From: Mesorhizobium sp. WSM3859
Lineage (GTDB): Bacteria; Pseudomonadota; Alphaproteobacteria; Rhizobiales; Rhizobiaceae
Reading direction: 5' to 3'
DNA: 64,000 nucleotides
NCBI RefSeq assembly: GCF_002295065.1
Contig: NZ_NSGG01000004.1
Span: 124,001 to 188,000, forward strand
Made by a program: the position numbers and the translations under genes. The first letter of the stretch is position 1, and every line of letters starts with the position of its first letter. Positions 58,786-64,000 of the stretch are shown here, piece by piece. Below the pieces are notes generated by a model. The model saw only the letters and a list, made by a program, of their open reading frames with translations, did no database searches and was not told where the DNA came from.

Positions 58786-59724
58786 ATGACCAGTCCGGCC
58801 AGTCCGTCAGAAACGCGGGCCTTGATCATCGAGCGGCTCGTCGGCGACAGCGGCGAGGCGGCGCAGGTGATCGGCGCCGGCCGCAGCATGGCCGAGCGGG
58901 CGCTGCCGGTGCTGCAAAAGGCGCTTACCGGCGAGCTCGGCGCGCCTGTGACCGTCGACCTGCAGGCGGTAGAGGTCGGCCGCGTTCCCGAAGCGCGTTC
59001 GCGCGCCGGCGATGCCTTCGCGCTGACCATCGTTTCCTCGCCTTCCTCGGCTGATGCCATGACGCTGGTGATGGATGCGCAGGCGGTCGCCGTCATGGTG
59101 AGCGCGCTGTTTGGCGGCGATCCCGACCAGCCGGTCGCGCCGATCGAGCGCGACCTGTCGCAGATCGAAGCCGATGTAGCGACGACCGTGTTCCAGGAGG
59201 TCGCGACGGCGCTCAACGGATCCGGCAAACGCTCGCTCGAGCTGCGCCTGCCGGTGCCGAGGGCCATGGCCGGCAACGAGGCCAGGCGGCGCGTGCTGCG
59301 CGACGGCGCTGCAGTGCGCATCGTCTTTGGCCTTTCCACGCCGTCCGACAGCGGCACGCTCACGGTGATGATCCCGCAGCGCCTGCTGCTTATCTCGCGC
59401 GACGGCGCAGCCGCCGCGGGCAAGGATGGCGAGGCCACGGAGTTCGACTGGCGGGCCCGCTTCTCCGAAGAGGTGATGCGCTCGACCGTCCGGCTCGAGG
59501 CGACGATGCCGCTGGCCAGGCTGACGCTCGGCGACCTTGCCGCGTTTGCGCCCGGCCAGGTGATCGAGTTCGAGGAGAAAGCGCAGCTCAACGCCAGGCT
59601 CAGCGCCCGCGACAAGACATTGTTTGTCTGCGAGTTCGGCAAGCTCGGACAGAACTACACCGTCCGCATCAGCCATCCGCATGATGCCGGGCAGGATTTC
59701 ATCGACGGACTGATGCCGGGCTGA
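58786..59724 (+). CDS. fliM: Flagellar motor switch protein FliM
   Basis: A 312-residue C-ring protein. The middle CheC-like domain includes ALTIVSSPSSADAMTLVMDAQAVAVMVSALFGG and the C-terminal SpoA domain is RLEATMPLARLTLGDLAAFAPGQVIEFEEKAQLNARLSARDKTLFVCEFGKLGQNYTVRI. The N-terminal CheY-binding motif of enteric FliM is not evident, as is common in rhizobia, where the segment is divergent. Confidence 0.9.
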   Translation: MTSPASPSETRALIIERLVGDSGEAAQVIGAGRSMAERALPVLQKALTGELGAPVTVDLQAVEVGRVPEARSRAGDAFALTIVSSPSSADAMTLVMDAQAVAVMVSALFGGDPDQPVAPIERDLSQIEADVATTVFQEVATALNGSGKRSLELRLPVPRAMAGNEARRRVLRDGAAVRIVFGLSTPSDSGTLTVMIPQRLLLISRDGAAAAGKDGEATEFDWRARFSEEVMRSTVRLEATMPLARLTLGDLAAFAPGQVIEFEEKAQLNARLSARDKTLFVCEFGKLGQNYTVRISHPHDAGQDFIDGLMPG

Positions 59725-59754
59725 CGCCAGGTCTGGGATTCATGGAGACGAAGT

Positions 59755-60147
59755 ATGGCAGCGACAAATGTGGAAGCCGAGGCCGAAACGGAAACCGGCC
59801 AACCCAACGAGCAGCTGGATCGCGCTATCGAAGAACTGCGTGGCGTGCTCCGTGAAGAGGAGGGCCGTCCAGATGCCGCGCTTCGGTCGGGGGCCAATTC
59901 GTCGATCATCATGACCATTCCGGTCGATGTGCAGATCATCCTCGGCAGCACCGAGATGCCGGTGTCGGATTTGATGGCGTTGCAGAAAGGCTCCACGGTC
60001 GCGCTCAACCGCCGCATCGGCGAGCCCGTTGACGTCGTGGTCAACGGCCGCAAGATCGCGCGCGGCGAGATCACCGTGCTGGAAAACGATCCGACGCGCT
60101 TCGGCATCAGGCTCACCGAGATCATCGCCGCGACGAAGAGAGCGTGA
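59755..60147 (+). CDS. fliN: Flagellar motor switch protein FliN
   Basis: A 130-residue C-ring protein with a charged N-terminal segment followed by one SpoA domain: [73 protein letters not shown]. The fold and length are typical. GGAGACGAAGT precedes the ATG. It follows fliM by 30 bp. Confidence 0.95.
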   Translation: MAATNVEAEAETETGQPNEQLDRAIEELRGVLREEEGRPDAALRSGANSSIIMTIPVDVQIILGSTEMPVSDLMALQKGSTVALNRRIGEPVDVVVNGRKIARGEITVLENDPTRFGIRLTEIIAATKRA

Positions 60148-60190
60148 GCATGGTCGGCGGGCGGACCAATCGGCAGCGAGGGCAACACGC

Positions 60191-61216
60191 ATGACGACGG
60201 CATTGGCGCTCACACGTCCGCAAAAGGCGGCGGCCATACTGGTGGCCATGGGCAAGCCGGCGGCCAGCCGGCTGCTCAAATTCTTCAAACAGGATGAGCT
60301 GAAGGCGCTGATCGAGGGCGCGCGTCTCCTACGCACCATCCCCCAGGCCGATCTGGAGCGCATAGTCGCCGAGTTCGAGGCCGAGTTCACCGAGGGCGCG
60401 GGCCTGCTCGATTCGGCCGACCGGATGGATACGATCCTCAACGAATCGCTGTCGCCCGAAGAGATGAGCGCCATCATGGGCGAGAGAAAGTTCGAGCCGG
60501 TCGCGGAAGGGCCCGCGCCGATCTGGCCGGATCTCGAAAAGCTCGAACCGGTACGGCTGGGCGCCTTCCTTTCCGGCGAGCATCCGCAGACGTCCGCGAT
60601 GGTGCTTTCGAAGCTGGCGCCCCAGACTGCCGCCAATGTTCTGCTCACCATGGAAAAGCCGCTGCGCAGCCAGATCATCAAGCGCATGGTGACGATGGCC
60701 AACGTCCCGGATGCCGCCTCCCGGATCGTCGAGAACCAGCTGCGCGTGAGCGTGCTGTCGCAGAAGGCCAGCAGGGACACCACGGCCGGGCAGGAACGCG
60801 TCGCCAGCATGCTCAACGAGATGGCGAAGCCGGAACTGGACGACCTGATGCAGGACCTGGAGGAAGCCGGCACGCCCGATCTCGCCGGCGTCAGGTCGCG
60901 GCTGTTCGCCTTCGACGATCTGCCGCTGCTTCCGCAGAAAGCCCGGGTCCTCCTGTTCGACGGGCTGTCGACCGAACTCGTCACGCTGGCGCTTCGCGGC
61001 GCCTCGCCGGAACTGGCCGAATCCGCGCTGTCGGCGATCGGCGCGCGCTCGCGCCGCATGATCGAATCCGAGCTTGGACAGGGATCGGAAGGCATTGCGC
61101 TCGCCGACATCATGGCGGCCCGCAAGAGCATATCGAGCGCCGCCATCCGGCTGTCGCGCGAAGGGGCTTTCGAGCTGCCTTCGACGCAGACCGCCGCACC
61201 CGCCGAAGCCGCCTGA
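60191..61216 (+). CDS. fliG: Flagellar motor switch protein FliG
   Basis: A 341-residue switch protein linking the MS ring and stator. Landmarks are LTRPQKAAAILVAMGKPAASRLLKFF, EHPQTSAMVLSKLAPQTAANVLLTME, and the C-terminal charged domain LFAFDDLPLLPQKARVLLFDGLSTELVTLALRGASPELAESALSAIGARSRRMIESEL, where stator contacts lie. The ATG at 60191 was chosen because homologues start here; a longer frame would overlap fliN. Confidence 0.95.
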   Translation: MTTALALTRPQKAAAILVAMGKPAASRLLKFFKQDELKALIEGARLLRTIPQADLERIVAEFEAEFTEGAGLLDSADRMDTILNESLSPEEMSAIMGERKFEPVAEGPAPIWPDLEKLEPVRLGAFLSGEHPQTSAMVLSKLAPQTAANVLLTMEKPLRSQIIKRMVTMANVPDAASRIVENQLRVSVLSQKASRDTTAGQERVASMLNEMAKPELDDLMQDLEEAGTPDLAGVRSRLFAFDDLPLLPQKARVLLFDGLSTELVTLALRGASPELAESALSAIGARSRRMIESELGQGSEGIALADIMAARKSISSAAIRLSREGAFELPSTQTAAPAEAA

Positions 61217-61240
61217 CGATAGTAACCCGGTCAGGACGCC

Positions 61241-62323
61241 ATGGCTGAAGCGGTCGACAAGGATTCCAAAACCGAGGAAGCCACAGAAAAGAAGATCCGC
61301 GACACGATCGAACAGGGCAAGCTGCCCCATTCGCGCGAGACCGCGATCTTTGCGTCCTTCCTCGCCATCCTGGTTTTCGCGGTCTTCTACGCCAAGGACG
61401 CAATCGTCGACCTCGGCATGTTCCTCTCGACGTTCCTGGAAAAGCCGGAAGCCTGGCCGATGGACACCGAGACCGACGTCATCTCGCTCTACCGGCAGGT
61501 GATGACCGAAATCGGCCGCGCCGTCGTCAGCCTGCTGGTGCTCCTGACGGTTGCCGGCATCGGCGCCTCGGTTTTCCAGAACCTGCCGCAAATCGTCGGC
61601 GAGCGGATCAGGCCGCAGCTGTCGCGCATCTCGATCGCCAAGGGCTGGAGCCGGATGTTCGGCATGCAGGGATGGGTCGAATTCCTGAAATCGCTGGCCA
61701 AGCTCGGCTTCGCCATCGCTGTGCTGAGCTTCACGCTCTCGCAAGATCATCGCAAGCTGCTTGCCGGCATGATCACCAACCCGATGTCCTTCGGCATGGT
61801 TATCCGCGGTATCTTCGTCGACATATTGGTGGCGATCGTTTTCGTCATGGGCCTGATCGCGGTGGTCGACATCGTCTGGTCGCGTTTCCATTGGCGGCGC
61901 GACCTGCGCATGACCAAGCAGGAAGTGAAGGACGAGTTGAAGCAGTCGGAAGGCGATCCGATCGTCAAGTCGCGGTTGCGCTCGCTGGCGCGCGACCGGG
62001 CGCGCAAACGCATGATGACGGCGGTGCCGCGCGCGACGCTGGTGATCGCCAACCCGACGCACTTTTCGATCGCGCTGAAATATGTGCGCGGGGAGGATTC
62101 CGCTCCCATCGTGCTCGCCAAGGGGCAGGATCTGGTGGCGCTCAAGATCCGCGAGATCGCCAGGGAGAACAACATCCCGATCTTCGAGGACGTGGCGCTC
62201 GCGCGCTCCATGTACAAGCAAGTTTCGGTTGATAGCGTGATCCCGTCGCAATTCTACCAGGCGGTAGCCGAGTTGGTGCGGATCGTCTACTCGAAGAAGT
62301 CCGCCCGCAAGGCAACCCAATGA
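61241..62323 (+). CDS. flhB: Flagellar export switch protein FlhB
   Basis: A 360-residue export-gate protein that changes substrate from rod/hook to filament. It has four membrane helices and a cytoplasmic tail with the autocleavage site NPTH in LVIANPTHFSIALKYVRGED, followed by GQDLVALKIREIARENNIPIFEDVALARSMYKQVSVDSVIPSQFYQAVAELVRIVY. The N-terminal DKDSKTEEATEKKIRDTIEQGKLPHSRE is the normal family start. Confidence 0.96.
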   Translation: MAEAVDKDSKTEEATEKKIRDTIEQGKLPHSRETAIFASFLAILVFAVFYAKDAIVDLGMFLSTFLEKPEAWPMDTETDVISLYRQVMTEIGRAVVSLLVLLTVAGIGASVFQNLPQIVGERIRPQLSRISIAKGWSRMFGMQGWVEFLKSLAKLGFAIAVLSFTLSQDHRKLLAGMITNPMSFGMVIRGIFVDILVAIVFVMGLIAVVDIVWSRFHWRRDLRMTKQEVKDELKQSEGDPIVKSRLRSLARDRARKRMMTAVPRATLVIANPTHFSIALKYVRGEDSAPIVLAKGQDLVALKIREIARENNIPIFEDVALARSMYKQVSVDSVIPSQFYQAVAELVRIVYSKKSARKATQ

Positions 62324-62340
62324 ACGGACGCCGCTAATCC

Positions 62341-62778
62341 ATGGACCGGCAACCACACGCCAATTCCCGCGAGCTGATCGTCGCCAGCGCCATCGAGCCC
62401 GTTGTGGGCGAGTTGAGGCTCATCGACGTTGCCGACTATATCGCCTTCATCCGGCTCGAGCATTTCGCCTGCCTGTCGGACCTGGTGGATTCGGCCGCCG
62501 AGCTTTACTTCCGGCCGGGCACGCTGCGGCTCGGCCATGGCGGCGAGGCGCATGTCGACTGGAGCGGCAATCCGCGTATCGTGCTCGATCTCGAGCTGCG
62601 GCCGCGCGGCGTGACGGTCTATTTCCAATTGACGCTGACCGAGCGCGGGCCATCCGTGGTGGTCAACTACGTGTCGTTCGAGAAGCCCGGCGAGACGCCC
62701 GAGCACAACACAGCCTTGCTCGAGGACGCCGTAGAGGAGGCCCGCATCCGCAGGACCGAGCCGCTGGCATTTCCGTAA
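62341..62778 (+). CDS. Conserved hypothetical protein, last gene of the motA-flhB operon
   Basis: A 145-residue soluble protein starting MDRQPHANSRELIVASAIEP. It has alternating strands (RLIDVADYIAFIRLEHFACLSDLVDSAAELYFRPG, then VDWSGNPRIVLDLELRPRGVTVYFQLTLTERGPSVVVNYVSFEKPG) of a small alpha/beta fold. I do not recognise a family. Its place between flhB and visR is, as I recall, the same in Sinorhizobium. It starts 17 bp after flhB and is probably coupled to it. Confidence 0.75.
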   Translation: MDRQPHANSRELIVASAIEPVVGELRLIDVADYIAFIRLEHFACLSDLVDSAAELYFRPGTLRLGHGGEAHVDWSGNPRIVLDLELRPRGVTVYFQLTLTERGPSVVVNYVSFEKPGETPEHNTALLEDAVEEARIRRTEPLAFP

Positions 62779-62817
62779 CGATTTGATTGCGGCCGAGCCA
62801 ATCTCGCAGGGGCACGT

Positions 62818-62881
62818 TTACAGCAGTTCCAGGACGTTTCGCCGTTTCCGTGAAACGGCGAAACGCCTTAGCGCTGTATGC
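62818..62881. repeat. Palindromic repeat with a perfect 12-bp stem between convergent genes
   Basis: GTTTCGCCGTTT (62836-62847) pairs perfectly with AAACGGCGAAAC (62853-62864) over CCGTG. Flanking CAGCAGTTCCAGGA and GCGCTGT ends link it to the repeat family at 7344 and 12063. It separates the convergent flhB-operon end and visR, and may terminate both transcripts even without a long T-run. Confidence 0.75.
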
Positions 62882-62887
62882 GTGACA

Positions 62888-63658
62888 TCACTCGATCAGG
62901 CCGAGCCGCAGCGCCTTGGCGACCGCCTGGTTGCGGTTGACCGCGTTGAGCTTCTGCGTCGACTGGGTAAGGTACTGGTTGGCGGTGTGCACCGAGAGCT
63001 TGAGAAGCTTGGCGATTTCTTCGCTGGTGTTGCCGTTGGCGGTCAGCTTCAGGCATTCGAGCTCGCGCTTGGAGATCGAGCGCATGCGGCCGCTGTCGCT
63101 AGGGCGGATGCGGGCGACCGCCGCGAACAGCGCGAAGGAGCGCGCGTGGATCTCGCACAACGTGTCGTCGGACAATGCGATCTCAGAGCCCAGAAAGACG
63201 ACCAGTCCGCATTGACCACGGTCTGCATGCACGGGAAGGGCGATGCCGTTCGTGCCGGGCGCCAGCGGCGCGGTCGGCTCTGCCCAGGCGAGCGACTGGA
63301 AGACCTGCCGCGATCCGGCGATGCCGTCGTCGGCCCACCAGCGCGGCGCGGTGGAGATGCGGCTGTGGCGTACCACATCCTCGCCATTGGCGCCGGAGAT
63401 GAATTTGGTCGCGACCGCGGTGCTCGGGTAGTCGGAATCGAAGCACGCGACGAGGCGAGCGCGTTCCGCCGACGGGCTGACGAAATAGAGCCCGAAGGCC
63501 GAGGCATTGATGTCGACGGCGATCCAGCGACAACGGCGCACGGCATCCGGAATGGTGGCCGCATAATGCGTCTCCGAGCCCAGCGAGAAGGCGCCGAAGG
63601 GATTGCGCTGATCGTTGAAAAGGGCGGCGGCCGCCTCTTTGACCTGTGCGTGCTTCAA
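62888..63658 (-). CDS. visR: VisR, LuxR-type master regulator of motility
   Basis: A 256-residue regulator with an N-terminal ligand-binding-like domain (ISGANGEDVVRHSRISTAPRWWADDG) and a LuxR-type helix-turn-helix at the C-terminus: SKRELECLKLTANGNTSEEIAKLLKLSVHTANQYLTQSTQKLNAVNRNQAVAKALRLGLIE. VisR forms a heterodimer with VisN and switches on rem at the top of the flagellar cascade. It overlaps visN by four bases (ATGA). Confidence 0.93.
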   Translation of the reverse strand: MKHAQVKEAAAALFNDQRNPFGAFSLGSETHYAATIPDAVRRCRWIAVDINASAFGLYFVSPSAERARLVACFDSDYPSTAVATKFISGANGEDVVRHSRISTAPRWWADDGIAGSRQVFQSLAWAEPTAPLAPGTNGIALPVHADRGQCGLVVFLGSEIALSDDTLCEIHARSFALFAAVARIRPSDSGRMRSISKRELECLKLTANGNTSEEIAKLLKLSVHTANQYLTQSTQKLNAVNRNQAVAKALRLGLIE

Positions 63659-64000
63659 ATGATGCCGCTCCTGATCGCCGTCGCGATCGCCATCGCGCGG
63701 TTCGAGGCCGCGAATTTCTGGATGGCGTGCGTGATGTAGCTGTTGACGGTGTTGGACGAGACGCCGAGGATGAGGGCCACCTCATCGGTGGTCTTGCCTT
63801 CCGAGACCCAGAACAGGCATTCGCGTTCGCGGTCCGACAGCGGATCCTGCATGGATGCTGCCGCGATCAGCTGCGGAATGCTGGAAAGCGCATAGCAGCA
63901 TTTGAGCTGCGCCTTCATCAGGGCGGTCAGGTCGATCTTGCCTGTCTCGGCGGCCGAGAACAGCACGAACAGGCGCTGCCGGCCGACATTGAGCCGCAAC
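63655..64000 (-). CDS. visN: VisN, LuxR-type master regulator, 3' part only
   Basis: The last 114 residues of VisN; the N-terminal ligand-binding domain is beyond the right edge. The LuxR-type domain is complete: LSDRERECLFWVSEGKTTDEVALILGVSSNTVNSYITHAIQKFAASNRAMAIATAIRSGII. It works with VisR as a heterodimer controlling motility. The order visN-visR is conserved in rhizobia. Confidence 0.92.
   Translation of the reverse strand, partial: LRLNVGRQRLFVLFSAAETGKIDLTALMKAQLKCCYALSSIPQLIAAASMQDPLSDRERECLFWVSEGKTTDEVALILGVSSNTVNSYITHAIQKFAASNRAMAIATAIRSGII

Overview
The window is GC-rich chromosomal DNA from a member of the Rhizobiales, most likely Mesorhizobium or a close relative. The evidence is the single large flagellar cluster with rhizobial-only regulators and motor proteins (VisN/VisR, Rem/FtcR, FlaF/FlbT, MotC, MotE), a DUF768 gene (a family seen mainly in Mesorhizobium), and short palindromic intergenic repeats typical of rhizobia.

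Region 1 (1-12.5 kb) is housekeeping and accessory metabolism. It holds a DUF533 gene end, an SDR oxidoreductase, a class I aminotransferase divergent from a GNAT acetyltransferase, a CDF zinc exporter, a D-erythronate dehydrogenase-like gene, a NicO-type nickel/cobalt permease with its DUF1007 partner, an amidase/LysR pair, and an ornithine/lysine decarboxylase behind a long structured leader that fits the alphaproteobacterial speF RNA. It ends with a GNAT gene whose N-terminus carries an in-frame palindromic repeat, and a small SCP2 protein.

Region 2 (12.6-64 kb) is the flagellar regulon, interrupted twice. The first block (12.6-14.3 kb) encodes a membrane protein, a FlgN-like chaperone and a FlgJ-like rod protein. 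An accessory stretch (14.5-20.0 kb: methyltransferase, PanE-like reductase, DUF768, YidB-like and several small genes) separates it from fliJ-like/fliR/flhA. A second insert (23.7-31.1 kb: quinol monooxygenase, ClC channel, FAD oxidoreductase, MFS exporter, asparagine synthase-like) separates flhA from fliQ. From 31.2 kb onward the cluster is continuous: flgE-flgK-flgL-flaF-flbT-flgD-fliQ; rem; fliF-fliH-like-motB-motC-fliK-lytic transglycosylase; two flagellins; flgB-flgC-fliE-flgG-flgA-flgI-motE-flgH-fliL-fliP; DUF1217-flgF-fliI-orf; and, on the other strand, motA-fliM-fliN-fliG-flhB-orf. The window ends in visR and the 3' part of visN.

The most interesting signal is regulatory. Eight flagellar transcription units (flgJ-like, flhA, flgE, fliF, flagellin 1, flgB, DUF1217/flgF/fliI and motA) share one promoter architecture: two 9-bp half-sites of the form TCGCGCAAG in direct repeat at an 11-bp period, then exactly 10 bp, then a TAnnnT-like -10 hexamer. 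This fits an OmpR-type activator occupying the -35 region. The obvious candidate is Rem/FtcR, encoded inside the cluster. Flagellin 1 has a predicted ~150-nt leader with an inverted repeat, a possible FlbT target. Flagellin 2 instead has a GG-N10-GC (sigma-54-like) element.

No tRNA, rRNA, CRISPR array, transposase or integrase was recognised.
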